From Caulobacter sp. NIBR1757 (GTDB taxonomy: Bacteria; Pseudomonadota; Alphaproteobacteria; Caulobacterales; Caulobacteraceae): a DNA stretch of 64,000 bases. The DNA is taken from positions 1 to 64,000 of the forward strand of contig NZ_CP115463.1 of assembly GCF_027912495.1 (NCBI RefSeq), in the 5' to 3' direction. The position numbers were made by a program, and so were the translations under genes. The notes below the pieces were generated by a model. It did not search any database and was not told the DNA's origin. It was given only the letters and a program-made list of their open reading frames with translations. Position 1 is the stretch's first letter, and every line of letters begins with the position of its first letter. Of this stretch, positions 28,825 to 38,368 are shown piece by piece.

Positions 28825-30861
28825 TCAGGCGAAGGCCCTTGCGATGAAGTCGATCACCCGGGTCAGGTATTTGAGCTCGACGTCCCGCTCGAAGCCGCCG
28901 TGGCCCTCCCCCTCGATCTCCCAGTACTCGTGCGGCTTGCCCGCCTTGGCCAGGGCCTTGGCCATCAGGCGTCCCTGTTCGACCGGCACGATATAGTCCT
29001 CATCGCCCTGGACGATCAGGATGGGAATATCGATGGCGTCGACCTGCAGGGCCGGCGAGGCGGCGCGCAGCATGGCCGCGTCGGTGTTCGGGTCGCCCAT
29101 GGTCCGGGCCCAGTAGAGGTAGCCCGGCGAGTCCGTGCCTTCCTTGGCCTCGAAGTCCATCATCTTCATCAGGTCGGCCGGCGCCGCCCCGGCCACGGCG
29201 CAGCGGTAGATCTGCGGCTTGCGCACCGCCCCCATCAGGGCCGCGTAGCCGCCATAGGAGAAGCCGAAGATGGCGATCTTCTTCGGGTCGGCCCAGCCGC
29301 CCGCGATCACATGGGCCACCGCGTCCTCGACATCCTCCTGCATGCGGTCGCCCCAGCGCTTGCGCCCGGCGTCGGCGAAGGCCACGCCCAGCCCGCCGGA
29401 GCCCCGGAAGTTGGGCTGCAGCACCAGCCAGCCCCGCGCCGCCAGGGCCTGAACCTGCCGGTGGTAGCCGCGGCTGTCGCGCACCTCGGGCCCGCCGTGC
29501 GGCATGACCACCATCGGCCGGTTCTTCACCTCGCCGAGCGGCCGGGTCAGGTAGGCGCCGATCTCGGCCCCGTCGCGGGTCTTGATCTTCAGCGTCTCCA
29601 TCGGCGCCAGACGGTCGGTCGTCAACCAGGGCTGGGCGTCGCCCAGTTCCTCCAGATGCTTGGCCTTGACGTCGTAGAGCACATAGCCGCCCGGATGGCG
29701 CGGGCCGGAGACGCGGATCAGGAAGCGGTTTGCCTCGCGATCGACGTCAGCGAGCGCCAGATTGCAATCGTTGCCGAAATAGGCGCTCAGCCCCTTGTAG
29801 TGACCGGCCAGACCAGGGATCTGAAAACTGTAGCCGAGGCGGTCCGCCGTGTAGGCAACCGCGATGATCCGGTTCGAGGCATCCTGGAAGAGGCTGTCCA
29901 CATCCCGGCCCTCGACGGCGGCCACCACCTCGCCGAATGCCAAGGTCTTCAGGTCGTACTTGCGGACCGAGTAGTACTGCTCGTTCTCGGCCCGGGAACT
30001 GACCAGCATGACGCCTGGTTCGCTGGAGGCGCCCACAACATCAAAGCCCAGCAGTTTCTGCAGTTCGTTGCGGCGCAGCTTGCGCACCAGCTTCCATTTG
30101 TCCTCGCCCGGCGCCCGGGCGAAGACGGTAAACACTGTGCGGCGCTGGTTGGCGTCATAGCGCAGAACGGCCATGCCATCCTGGCACTCCCATCCGACCG
30201 TCGCGCGTTCGCCAAACTCGACCGGCATCGACAGGCCGTTGTTGACGTTCACCCGGAACAGACCGAGCCGGTTCTGGACCGTGTCCCAGCGCTCCATCAG
30301 GACCAGATCCGGATCCCGCTCCAGCTTGTCCACCACCACGGCCAGGTTGAACACCTTGTCAGTGGCGGCCGCGTCCGCGACGAAGGCCAGAGTCGGCTTG
30401 CTGCCGTCCGCCCCGATGAACATCAGGCGGGTCACCGGCACCGGATAGATCTTGTTGTAGCGCATGATGCCGGTCGGCTTGCCGTCCGGCGTCTTGTCGA
30501 ACTGCAGGGTGACCATCAGCCGGCTCTCGTTGGCCCAGCCGATGGCGATGACATTGTTGTCGCCGATGATGATCTCGTGCGGCGGCGCCTTGGGATTGTC
30601 GGCCGGCAGCACATGGATCAGGGCGCTGCGCTTGCCGGCCGTCCAGCGCTCGCGAAGGATGGCCAGCCGGGTGCCGTCTGGCGACAGCGATGCGTCGACC
30701 AGCACGGCCGGCTGGAGGATTTCGTCAAAGCTCGGTGACGAGGCCGCGCCCGGCGCACTTTGCGCAAACACGGCCTTGGCCGAAGCAGCGGCCGGGGCCG
30801 CAAGAAAACCAGCCGCCATAAGGCGGCGACGCGACAAGGACAACACTGAATAACCCCCCAA
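28825..30861 (-). CDS. S9 family (prolyl-oligopeptidase-type) peptidase, Tat exported
   Basis: About 678 residues. A Tat signal is clear (LSRRRLMAAGFLAAP, then an Ala-rich region). A beta-propeller-like region occupies about 50-410 and the alpha/beta hydrolase domain about 420-678, with nucleophile GFSYGGYAA, acid GDEDYIVP and histidine GEGHGGF. It is predicted to cleave short peptides in the periplasm, at acyl-aminoacyl or prolyl bonds. The ATG at 30861 is listed; an in-frame GTG at 30846 has a better-placed GGGGGG ribosome site and gives a shorter Tat N region, so the true start may be 30846. It is a paralogue of the next gene upstream, with many shared segments such as VVMPHGGPEVRD and WLVLQPNFRGSGG. 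Confidence 0.88.
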   Translation of the reverse strand: MGGYSVLSLSRRRLMAAGFLAAPAAASAKAVFAQSAPGAASSPSFDEILQPAVLVDASLSPDGTRLAILRERWTAGKRSALIHVLPADNPKAPPHEIIIGDNNVIAIGWANESRLMVTLQFDKTPDGKPTGIMRYNKIYPVPVTRLMFIGADGSKPTLAFVADAAATDKVFNLAVVVDKLERDPDLVLMERWDTVQNRLGLFRVNVNNGLSMPVEFGERATVGWECQDGMAVLRYDANQRRTVFTVFARAPGEDKWKLVRKLRRNELQKLLGFDVVGASSEPGVMLVSSRAENEQYYSVRKYDLKTLAFGEVVAAVEGRDVDSLFQDASNRIIAVAYTADRLGYSFQIPGLAGHYKGLSAYFGNDCNLALADVDREANRFLIRVSGPRHPGGYVLYDVKAKHLEELGDAQPWLTTDRLAPMETLKIKTRDGAEIGAYLTRPLGEVKNRPMVVMPHGGPEVRDSRGYHRQVQALAARGWLVLQPNFRGSGGLGVAFADAGRKRWGDRMQEDVEDAVAHVIAGGWADPKKIAIFGFSYGGYAALMGAVRKPQIYRCAVAGAAPADLMKMMDFEAKEGTDSPGYLYWARTMGDPNTDAAMLRAASPALQVDAIDIPILIVQGDEDYIVPVEQGRLMAKALAKAGKPHEYWEIEGEGHGGFERDVELKYLTRVIDFIARAFA

Positions 30862-30902
30862 TCGGGACGCCGGCCACGCCGGTCGCCCCCCAAAAACTCA
30901 GA

Positions 30903-32984
30903 TCAACCGAAAGCCTTGCCGATGAACCGCATGGCCTCGGTCAGCACCTTCTTCTCGTTGGCGTCCGACCAGCCGGTGTGACCCTCACCCGGCAGCTCGA
31001 TATGTTCGTAGGTCTTGCCGGCCTTCTTCAGGGCCTTGGCCATGTCACGCGACTGCTGCGGCGAGACGATGGTGTCCTCGGTCCCGGCCACCATCATCAC
31101 CGGCACGACGATCTCGTTCACCCGCTGGCGCGGCGAATGGGCCCTCAGGAGGGCGGCGTCGGTCTTCGGATCGCCCATGCTGGCCACCCAGTAGGCATAG
31201 GTGTCGCTGTCGGCGCCGTCTTCCTTGCGCGAGAAGGCGAGACTGTCGATCAGGTCGAAGTCGCCGCTGATGGCCACGGCGCATTTGTAGAGCGTCGGCT
31301 GGCGCACCACCCCCATCATCGCCGCATAGCCGCCGTAGCTGGCGCCCATGATGGCCAGCCTGTTCGGATCGGCCGCGCCACTGGCCACCACATGAGCGAC
31401 AGCATCCTCGACGTCCTGCTGCATCCGCTCGCCCCACTGCTTGCGGCCGGCCTCGCCGAAGCGCTTGCCGTAGCCGCCCGAGCCCCGGAAGTTCGGCTGC
31501 AGCACCAGCCAGCCCCGGGCGCAGAGGGCCTGGGCCCAGCGATCCCACTCATAGTGGTCGCGCACCTCGGGGCCGCCGTGCGGCATGACCACCATCGGCC
31601 GGTTCTTCGCCTCGCCGATGGGATGGGACAGGTAGGCGGTGATCCGCGTCCCGTCGCGGGTGGTGATCTCGAGCGTCTCCATGCGCGCCAGCCGCTCGGC
31701 CGTCAGATGCTCGTACTGGTCGCCGAGCACGTCCAGGTGCTGGGTCTTCAGGTTGTAGTAGACGAACTGACCCGGCTGCCGGGGTCCGGTGACGTAGAAG
31801 ATGACGTGCTTGTGGTCGAGGCTGATGTCGTAGAGCGTGACGTTGGCCTCGCCCTTGTAGAACTTGTTCAGGGCCTTGTAGTGCTTGGTCAGGCCGGGGT
31901 CGTCGAACAGATAGTCCCGGCGGTCGCGCATGAATTCCACGGCCACCAGGGTCTCGGCCTCGTCCATGGTCACGCCGGTGATGTCGGCGCCCTCGACGCT
32001 CTTCAAGGTCCGCCCCATGGTCAGGTTGCGAATGTCGAACTCCTTGATCGCCGCGAACTCTTCCTTGTCCTCGCGGTGGCTGATCAGCACCACGCCCGGC
32101 TGGGCCGTCACCCCGACCACGTCGAGGTCGGTGAAGCGCTCCATCTCGTTGCGGCGGGTCTTGCGGATCAGGGCCCAGTCGGTCTGGCCCGGCGCCCGGC
32201 CGAAGACGCTGAAGGTGGTGCCCCGGTAGTTGGAATCGAAGCGCAGCACCGGCACGCCGTCCTGCACATACCAGCCATCGGTGGACTTCTCGCCCAACTC
32301 CACCAGGGTCGCCTCGCCGGTCCGCACATCGACCCGGTAGAGGCCGTAGCGGTCCTTGGACGATTCCCACTTCTGCATCAGCACGATGTGCTCGTCGCGG
32401 GGCAACCGATCGACGACGTTGCCGAGGTCGAAGTCGCGCTTCACCGCCTTGGGCTGGTTGCCGAACAGCACGACGGGGTTGGTCCCGTCGGCGCCGACAG
32501 AGATCACCCGGCGGATCGGGAAGGCGAAGAAATAGCCGCCCAGCTGGATGCCGGTCGGATTGCCTCGCGCATCCTTGCTCATCCGCACCCAGATCAGCAG
32601 CCGCTCGTCGTTGGCCCATTCCACCTGTTCGACATCGTAGTCGCCGATCCGCACGAAGGTCGGGGGCCTGGTCAGGTCGGCCGAGGCGTAAAGGGCCACG
32701 TAGGCGGTGCGCTTCTCGACCGTTTTCGGCTCGTTCTTGCCGGTTTTGGGGTTGGCGACCTGTTCGCGCAGCACCCGCAGCGAGGCCAGGCGGCCGCCGT
32801 TCGGCGACAGGGCGGTGTCGAGCAGCCCGGCCGGTTGGTAGAGCTCGTCGAGGGTCGGCGGCAGCGCGGCCGGCGTCGGCGCGGCGGGGGCGTCGGCGGC
32901 GGCCACCTGGTCGAGACTCAGGGCGGGCAGGGCGAACCCCGCGCCGATCATGGCGGCCGCGACCTGGCGACGTGTGGGCCTCAC
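30903..32984 (-). CDS. S9 family (prolyl-oligopeptidase-type) peptidase, Tat exported, paralogue
   Basis: About 693 residues from the GTG at 32984, chosen because a GGGGAG ribosome site lies 10 bases upstream and because it places the twin-arginine signal (RPTRRQVAAAMIGAG) at the N terminus; an ATG at 33035 would add 17 residues. The domain plan matches the downstream paralogue: propeller region, then hydrolase domain with MGASYGGYAAMMG, GTEDTIV and GEGHTGW. The two genes lie in tandem, about 40 bp apart, and look like an old duplication. Their substrates may differ, since the propeller halves have diverged more than the catalytic domains. Confidence 0.88.
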   Translation of the reverse strand: MRPTRRQVAAAMIGAGFALPALSLDQVAAADAPAAPTPAALPPTLDELYQPAGLLDTALSPNGGRLASLRVLREQVANPKTGKNEPKTVEKRTAYVALYASADLTRPPTFVRIGDYDVEQVEWANDERLLIWVRMSKDARGNPTGIQLGGYFFAFPIRRVISVGADGTNPVVLFGNQPKAVKRDFDLGNVVDRLPRDEHIVLMQKWESSKDRYGLYRVDVRTGEATLVELGEKSTDGWYVQDGVPVLRFDSNYRGTTFSVFGRAPGQTDWALIRKTRRNEMERFTDLDVVGVTAQPGVVLISHREDKEEFAAIKEFDIRNLTMGRTLKSVEGADITGVTMDEAETLVAVEFMRDRRDYLFDDPGLTKHYKALNKFYKGEANVTLYDISLDHKHVIFYVTGPRQPGQFVYYNLKTQHLDVLGDQYEHLTAERLARMETLEITTRDGTRITAYLSHPIGEAKNRPMVVMPHGGPEVRDHYEWDRWAQALCARGWLVLQPNFRGSGGYGKRFGEAGRKQWGERMQQDVEDAVAHVVASGAADPNRLAIMGASYGGYAAMMGVVRQPTLYKCAVAISGDFDLIDSLAFSRKEDGADSDTYAYWVASMGDPKTDAALLRAHSPRQRVNEIVVPVMMVAGTEDTIVSPQQSRDMAKALKKAGKTYEHIELPGEGHTGWSDANEKKVLTEAMRFIGKAFG

Positions 32985-33048
32985 CTGAAAACGCTCCCCA
33001 AGTCCTGTCCGCAAGGTTGCGGCGGGGGTGGTCACGCGTCAAGGCGAG

Positions 33049-34035
33049 TCAGAGCATCGAGGGAATGACGCGGTCCGGCGGCCGGTGGCCGTCCATGAAG
33101 GTCTTGATGTTGACGATGACCTTCTCGCCCATGTCGATCCGCCCCTCGACCGTGGCCGAGCCCATGTGGGGCAGCAGCACGACGTTGGGCAGCTTCAGGA
33201 GCTTGGGATTGATCGCCGGCTCGTGCTCGTAGACGTCCAGGCCGGCCCCGGCGATGTCGCCGCGCGACAGCATGTTGGCCAGCGCCCCCTCGTCGATCAC
33301 CTCGCCGCGCGCCGTGTTGACGACGATGGCGTGGTTCTGCAGCAGCTTCAGCCGGCGGGCCGACAACAGGTGGTAGGTGGCCGGGGTGTGCGGGCAGTTG
33401 ACCGAGATGATGTCCATCCGGGCCAGCATCTGGTCGAGGCTTTCCCAGTATGTGGCCTCCAGCTCCTCGGCGATGCGAGGGCTGACCGGCTTGCGGTTAT
33501 GATAGTGGATCGACAGGCCAAAGGCCTTGGCGCGCCGGGCGAGGGCCTGGCCGATGCGGCCCATGCCGATGATGCCCAGGCGCTTGCCCCAGATGCGGCG
33601 GCCGAGCATCCAGGTCGGCGACCAGCCCTGGAAATCCCCCGACTGCACGACATTGGCGCCCTCCACCACCCGGCGGCTGGCGGCCATGATCAGGCCCATG
33701 GTCAGGTCGGCGGTATCCTCGGTCAGCACCCCCGGGGTGTTGGTGACGATGATGCCGCGCTGGTTGGCGGTGGCGACGTCGATGTTGTCGACCCCGGCCC
33801 CGAAGTTGGCGATCAGCTTCATCCGCTCGCCGGCCCGCGACAGCAGGCGGGAATCGAGGCGATCAGTGATGGTCGGCACCAGCACGTCGGCCCGGCCGAG
33901 CGCGTCGAGCAGCTGCTCGCCGCCCATCGGCTTGTCGTCGAGATTCAGTTCGGTGTCGAACAGTTCGCGCATCCGGGTTTCCACCGGATCGGGCAGCTTG
34001 CGGGTGACGATAACCTTGAGTCGTTTGGCGGCCAT
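33049..34035 (-). CDS. D-2-hydroxyacid dehydrogenase (glycerate/glyoxylate reductase type)
   Basis: 328-residue NAD(P)-dependent enzyme. The nucleotide-binding motif is GIIGMGRIGQALARRAKAFG. The catalytic Arg is in VNTARGEVID, Glu in LDVYEHEP and His in LLPHMGSATVEGR, the full R-E-H set of the D-isomer-specific 2-hydroxyacid dehydrogenases. It is most like GyaR/GhrB reductases, which turn glyoxylate or hydroxypyruvate into glycolate or glycerate. The start ATG 34035 gives the typical N terminus MAAKRLKVIVTRKLP. In related bacteria the gene often sits beside the SH3-domain protein encoded divergently here at 34446. Confidence 0.92.
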   Translation of the reverse strand: MAAKRLKVIVTRKLPDPVETRMRELFDTELNLDDKPMGGEQLLDALGRADVLVPTITDRLDSRLLSRAGERMKLIANFGAGVDNIDVATANQRGIIVTNTPGVLTEDTADLTMGLIMAASRRVVEGANVVQSGDFQGWSPTWMLGRRIWGKRLGIIGMGRIGQALARRAKAFGLSIHYHNRKPVSPRIAEELEATYWESLDQMLARMDIISVNCPHTPATYHLLSARRLKLLQNHAIVVNTARGEVIDEGALANMLSRGDIAGAGLDVYEHEPAINPKLLKLPNVVLLPHMGSATVEGRIDMGEKVIVNIKTFMDGHRPPDRVIPSML

Positions 34036-34188
34036 GACGCAGTCGATTGGAGCAAGGGGCTGCGCCCGGATGGGCGTCACCGCGACAGATAAAGCGCGCG
34101 GGCCCCGAGTGAAACCCAAATGCGTGTTCGGAGGCGAAATGAGCGAAGTTTGGTCATCGCCAGTATTCAGAGGTTTCGCCTCGGGTCT

Positions 34189-34348
34189 CCCTTCTCCCCT
34201 CGCGGGAGAAGGTGGCGCGAAGCGCCGGATGAGGGGGCTCCCAGGTCGTTCAGCTGCGGGGAGGCGGTTGGACCAGGCTGTGTCGAGGGCCGGTGAGCCC
34301 CCTCATCCGACCCCTTCGGGGCCACCTTCTCCCGCGAGGGGAGAAGGG
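34189..34348. repeat. Palindromic repeat, family D
   Basis: About 160 bp. The left unit is CCCTTCTCCCCTCGCGGG then AGAAGGTGGC; the right unit is its mirror, GCCACCTTCTCCCGCG then AGGGGAGAAGGG. Inner CGGATGAGGGGGCTC and GAGCCCCCTCATCCG arms are also present. It fills most of the 410-bp gap between the hydroxyacid dehydrogenase and the SH3 lipoprotein; the rest (34036-34188 and 34349-34445) shows no gene. Other copies are at 52965-53141 and, as a half copy, near 54030. Confidence 0.85.
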
Positions 34349-34445
34349 CGCCCAGAGGCGAACTCACCGGGTGACTGCGCGCTTCTCAACGAAGCCTTCA
34401 CCCTATTGTAGCCGTTTAAGGCCTGATTCCGCTTCGAGCCGACCC

Positions 34446-34967
34446 ATGCGCGCCATCCTCGTCCTCCTCACGACCGCCGCCCTGCTGGCCGGCTGCGGCG
34501 AGGCCGAGGCGACCAAGTGCAAGACGCGGTCGGGGTTTCCGGTGCCGCGCTTCGTCTCCCTGAAGTCCGGCGAGGTGAACGCCCGCAAGGGACCGGGCGA
34601 GGATCACCGCATCCTCTGGGTCTGGCGGGTGAAGAACATGCCGCTGATGGTCGTCGCCGAGAGCCGCGAATGGCGCAAGGTCCGCGCGCCGGGTGGCGAC
34701 GAGGCCTGGGTCAAGGCCCAGATGGTCGATGGTGGAAGCTCGGTGATGCGCACCCGGGCCGGCGACCTGCCCCTGCTCGACAAGCCGAAGGAGGGCGCGA
34801 AGGTCGTCGCCTACCTGCGCTCCGGGGCGGTGGCCATCCAGCTCAAACACAAGGACGGCTGGAACCAGCTGCGAGCCGGCGGCGAGGAGGGCTGGGCCCC
34901 GGCCGATGAGGTCTGGGGCGGCGGACCGGCCCCCGACTGCAAGGGCGTCAAGGTTCCGGCAGGTTGA
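34446..34967 (+). CDS. SH3-domain lipoprotein
   Basis: 173 residues. A lipoprotein signal is likely: MRAILVLLTTAALLAGC with lipobox LLAGC, the cysteine being the first mature residue. Two bacterial SH3-like repeats follow (about 45-100 beginning GEVNARKGPGEDHRILW, and about 105-160 with LPLLDKPKEGAKVVAYL). Such domains often bind peptidoglycan or proteins in the periplasm. The ATG at 34446 is chosen because it begins the signal; the longer open frame upstream runs through the palindromic repeat. fabA follows after about 80 bp in the same direction. Confidence 0.83.
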   Translation: MRAILVLLTTAALLAGCGEAEATKCKTRSGFPVPRFVSLKSGEVNARKGPGEDHRILWVWRVKNMPLMVVAESREWRKVRAPGGDEAWVKAQMVDGGSSVMRTRAGDLPLLDKPKEGAKVVAYLRSGAVAIQLKHKDGWNQLRAGGEEGWAPADEVWGGGPAPDCKGVKVPAG

Positions 34968-35049
34968 GGTGCGTGGGGGGCCGTGCTACCCCCCGCCCCC
35001 AAACCAAGGCTGCAAGGAACCGCCGCCCGACAGGCGGCATTGAAACTTC

Positions 35050-35571
35050 ATGACCCAGGACCGCAAGTCTTCCTTCACCTACGATGAACTCATCGCCTGC
35101 GGGCGGGGGGAAATGTTCGGTGACGGCAACGCCCAGCTGCCGGCCCCGCCGATGCTGATGATGGACCGCATCACCCTCATCACCAACGAGGGCGGCCTCT
35201 ACGGCAAGGGCGAGATCATCGCCGAGCTGGATATCAATCCGGATCTCTGGTTCTTCAAATGCCACTTCATCGGCGACCCCGTCATGCCGGGCTGCCTCGG
35301 CCTGGACGCCATGTGGCAGTTGGTCGGCTTCTTCCTCGGCTGGTCGGGCGCTCCCGGCAAGGGCCGCGCGCTTGGCGTCGGCGAGGTCAAGTTCACCGGC
35401 CAGGTGACGCCGAACGTCAAGAAGGTCGTCTACCGCATCAACCTCAAGCGGGTGATCATGCGCAAACTGATCATGGGTATCGGCGACGGGGTTCTCGAAG
35501 CCGACGGCAAGCCTATCTATGAGGCCAAGGATCTGCGGGTCGGTCTGTTCGACCCCGCCACGATGGTCTGA
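35050..35571 (+). CDS. fabA: 3-hydroxydecanoyl-ACP dehydratase/isomerase FabA
   Basis: Makes the cis double bond of unsaturated fatty acids by dehydrating 3-hydroxydecanoyl-ACP and isomerising trans-2 to cis-3-decenoyl-ACP. It has 173 residues. The active-site histidine is H72 in [14 protein letters not shown] and the aspartate is D86 in GLDAMWQ. It is followed 110 bp later by fabB, the enzyme that elongates its product; the pair is the classical bacterial route to unsaturated fatty acids. fabI lies in the same direction further on, separated by a D-amino-acid-oxidase-like gene. Confidence 0.97.
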   Translation: MTQDRKSSFTYDELIACGRGEMFGDGNAQLPAPPMLMMDRITLITNEGGLYGKGEIIAELDINPDLWFFKCHFIGDPVMPGCLGLDAMWQLVGFFLGWSGAPGKGRALGVGEVKFTGQVTPNVKKVVYRINLKRVIMRKLIMGIGDGVLEADGKPIYEAKDLRVGLFDPATMV

Positions 35572-35681
35572 AGCGTTCAACGAAAAACGGCGACGATCAT
35601 CGCCGATAAACAGCACAACGGAACCCGGCGGGACGGCTCATCGCCGCACGGCGGGTTCCGCGGGAACAGCAAGGAGTCGCC

Positions 35682-36896
35682 ATGCGTCGCGTCGTGGTCA
35701 CCGGTATCGGCATCGTTTCGTCGATCGGAAACAACGCCAATGAAGTCCTCGCCTCGCTGCGGGAAGCCAGGAGCGGGGTGACCTTCGCACCGGACTACGC
35801 CGAGCTCGGCTTCCGCTGCCAGGTCCGAGCCATCCCCGACATCGACTGGGAGTCGATGGTCGATCGCCGCGCTGCCCGCTTCCTGTCATCCGGCACGGCT
35901 TACGCCCACATCGCCATGGACCAGGCCATCGCCGACAGCGGCCTGGAAGAGTCCGAGATTTCCAACGAGCGCACCGGCCTGATCGTCGGGGCCGGCGGGC
36001 CCTCGACCAAGGTCATCGTCGAAGCCGCCGCCACCACCCGCGAGAAGGGCCCCAAGCGCATCGGCCCGTTCGCGGTGCCCAAGGCGATGAGCAGCGGCCC
36101 CTCGGCCGTGCTGGCCACCTGGTTCAAGATCCGCGGCCTGAACTTCTCGATCAGCTCGGCCTGCGCCACCTCCACCCACTGCATCGGCTCCGCCTATGAG
36201 CAGATCGCCTGGGGCAAGCAGGACGTCATCTTTGCCGGTGGCACGGAAGAGGAACACTGGACCCTGTCCGACCTGTTCGACGCCATGGGCGCCATGTCCA
36301 CGAAGTTCAACGACACCCCGACCAAGGCCAGCCGCGCCTACGACACCGACCGCGACGGCTTCGTCATCGCCGGCGGGGCCGGCATGCTGGTGCTTGAAGA
36401 GTACGAGCACGCCAAGGCCCGCGGGGCCAAGATCTACGGCGAGATCGTCGGCTACGCCGCCAATAGCGACGGCTTCGACATGGTCGCGCCGTCGGGCGAA
36501 GGCGCCGAGCGCTGCATGAAGCTGGCCATCGACAGCGCCGGCGGCCGCAAGATCGACTACCTCAACCCGCACGGCACCTCGACGCCGGTCGGCGACAGCA
36601 AGGAAATGGGGGCGGTCCGCAACCTCTTCGGCGCCGACAAGGCCCCGCTGATCAGCTCGACCAAGTCCCTGACCGGCCACAGCCTGGGCGCCGCCGGCGC
36701 GCAGGAGGCCATTTACTCGATCCTGATGCTCAACAACGGCTTCGCCGCCGAGAGCGCCAACATCGAACACCTCGACCCCGAGTTCGCCGACCTGCCGATC
36801 CTGACCAGCCGCTCGGACAAGCCGCTCGAAACGGTGATGAGCAACAGCTTCGGCTTCGGCGGCACCAACGGGTGCCTGATCATGGCGCGGGTGTAG
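35682..36896 (+). CDS. fabB: 3-oxoacyl-ACP synthase I FabB
   Basis: Condensing enzyme that elongates cis-unsaturated acyl-ACP after FabA. It has 404 residues. The catalytic Cys-His-His triad is visible: C161 in [11 protein letters not shown]297 in [11 protein letters not shown] and H333 in [12 protein letters not shown]. The N terminus [18 protein letters not shown] is standard for KAS I, and the [12 protein letters not shown] segment near the C terminus completes the fold. AGCAAGGAG is a strong ribosome site just before the ATG at 35682. It is downstream of fabA and probably co-transcribed. A family-C palindromic repeat follows the stop. Confidence 0.97.
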   Translation: MRRVVVTGIGIVSSIGNNANEVLASLREARSGVTFAPDYAELGFRCQVRAIPDIDWESMVDRRAARFLSSGTAYAHIAMDQAIADSGLEESEISNERTGLIVGAGGPSTKVIVEAAATTREKGPKRIGPFAVPKAMSSGPSAVLATWFKIRGLNFSISSACATSTHCIGSAYEQIAWGKQDVIFAGGTEEEHWTLSDLFDAMGAMSTKFNDTPTKASRAYDTDRDGFVIAGGAGMLVLEEYEHAKARGAKIYGEIVGYAANSDGFDMVAPSGEGAERCMKLAIDSAGGRKIDYLNPHGTSTPVGDSKEMGAVRNLFGADKAPLISSTKSLTGHSLGAAGAQEAIYSILMLNNGFAAESANIEHLDPEFADLPILTSRSDKPLETVMSNSFGFGGTNGCLIMARV

Positions 36897-36919
36897 AACT
36901 TAGCCCGCCGCCGAGCGAT

Positions 36920-37098
36920 CGCTCTCCCCCATTGAAAATGGGGGAGTGGATTTGGCGAGCGTTGCAAGCGAGCCAAACCGAGGGGGTCCCCATCGGCGGT
37001 GCAGAACGACAACCCCCAACCGCCGGCGCTGCCCCGCCTCCTGGTCCGTCGCTTACGCTCCGAACCGTCCTCCGCCCCCTCGCGGGGGCGGAGAGCGA
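36920..37098. repeat. Palindromic repeat, family C (intact copy 1)
   Basis: About 179 bp beginning CGCTCTCCCCCATT and ending CCCCCTCGCGGGGGCGGAGAGCG. It contains GCGAGCGTTGCAAGCGAGCC and GGTCCGTCGCTTACGCTCCG sub-palindromes. Copies at 50530-50706 (intact) and 43171-43522 (interrupted by a 169-bp insert) align along the whole length. The ends form an inverted repeat. It separates fabB from the D-amino-acid-oxidase-like gene. Confidence 0.88.
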
Positions 37099-37168
37099 AG
37101 ACGCCTCCTCCAAATCTGCACCACGAACACTCTCCCGCTCACCGGGGTGATCGGGTTAGCCTGTGCCC

Positions 37169-38338
37169 ATGACCCTGGCCCTGCCTCGCCGCACCCTGCT
37201 CCTCGGCCTCGGCGCCGCCGGTCTCGCGTCGCGCGCCATCGCCCAGACCGACCGCTTCGTCGTCCCGCCCCTCGCCCCGCTGCGCATGGAGATGGGCCGG
37301 ATCACCAAGGTCACCGTCTGCCTGCGCCCGTTCCGCGCCGCCGGGCCGCGCCTGGACGTGGAGAAAGTCGGCAGCAAGCGCGTCGTCCACAACTACGGCC
37401 ACGGCGGCAGCGGCTGGTCCCTGTCCTGGGGCTCGGCGCAGATCGCCACCGCCAAGGCCCTCGAGGGCGGCACGAAACGCGTCGCCGTCATCGGCTGCGG
37501 GGCTATCGGCCTGACCACGGCCCTGACCCTGCTCCGCGCTGGGGCGAAAGTGACCATCTACGCCGCCGACCGCACCCCCTACACCCGCTCGGTCCGCGCC
37601 ACCGGCACCTGGTCGCCCGACAGTAGGATTGCCGATCACGACAGGATCGACGCCGGCTTCCCGGCCCTCTGGGACAGCATGGCCCGGTCCTCGTACGCGA
37701 CCTGGCAGACCCTGCTCGGCCGGCCGGGCGACCCGGTGGCCTGGAGCGACCGCTACGGCCTGGCCGACCCGATCATCGAGACGCCCCCCATCGCCTTCCC
37801 CGATAGGCCGGTTAACGCGCCGGAGATTCGCTTCTTCGAGCAGCGGTTGCCGGGCCTTGCCCCCCGGGGCCACGACCTGCAGCCGGGCCAGCATCCCTTC
37901 CCGGTCAGCCGCGCCCGCCTCAGCACCTCGATGCAGTTCAACGTCGCCGAGCTGGCCCACCTGCTGACGACGGATTTCCTGCTGGAGGGCGGCCGCATCG
38001 AGACCCGGACGTTCAACACCCCGGCCGACCTGCAGCGGCTGCGCCAGCCGGTCATCGTCAACTGCACCGGCTACGGCGCCCGGGCGCTGTGGAAGGACGA
38101 GTCCGTCGTCCCGGTCAGAGGCCAGATCAACTGGCTCGCCCCCCAGCCGGAGGTCCACTACGGCCTCTACTACCGCGATGTGAACGTCCTGCCCCGGCCA
38201 GACGGCATCGTCGTCCAGTACAGCGGAACAAGCGACATGTGGGGCTACGGCTGCGAGGACGAAACGCCCGACATGGCCGAGGCGGAAGCGGCCATCCGCA
38301 CCATCGCGCCCCTGTTCGAAGCGCCAAAGGCTCTATAA
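37169..38338 (+). CDS. D-amino-acid-oxidase-like flavoprotein with Tat signal
   Basis: 389 residues. A Tat signal (LALPRRTLLLGLGAAGLASRAIAQ) precedes a DAO fold: FAD motif VAVIGCGAIGLTTALTLLRAG, a substrate-side VRATGTWSPDSRI segment, and later VIVNCTGYGARALWKDESVVPVRGQINWL, which matches the DAO signature region. The C-terminal GYGCEDETPDMAEAEAAIRTIAPLF replaces the usual peroxisomal end of eukaryotic DAOs. The enzyme should oxidise a D-amino acid or related amine in the periplasm. The ATG at 37169 is preferred; an in-frame GTG lies two codons earlier. Its placement between fabB and fabI has no obvious metabolic reason; periplasmic D-amino acids from peptidoglycan are a possible substrate. 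Confidence 0.82.
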   Translation: MTLALPRRTLLLGLGAAGLASRAIAQTDRFVVPPLAPLRMEMGRITKVTVCLRPFRAAGPRLDVEKVGSKRVVHNYGHGGSGWSLSWGSAQIATAKALEGGTKRVAVIGCGAIGLTTALTLLRAGAKVTIYAADRTPYTRSVRATGTWSPDSRIADHDRIDAGFPALWDSMARSSYATWQTLLGRPGDPVAWSDRYGLADPIIETPPIAFPDRPVNAPEIRFFEQRLPGLAPRGHDLQPGQHPFPVSRARLSTSMQFNVAELAHLLTTDFLLEGGRIETRTFNTPADLQRLRQPVIVNCTGYGARALWKDESVVPVRGQINWLAPQPEVHYGLYYRDVNVLPRPDGIVVQYSGTSDMWGYGCEDETPDMAEAEAAIRTIAPLFEAPKAL

Positions 38339-38368
38339 ACCGGCCTCAAAGCTTCGAGGAGACGCCGC

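Noticed and set aside
34293-34445. A longer N terminus for the SH3 lipoprotein
   Set aside because: It would translate the palindromic repeat; the ATG at 34446 begins a clear lipoprotein signal.
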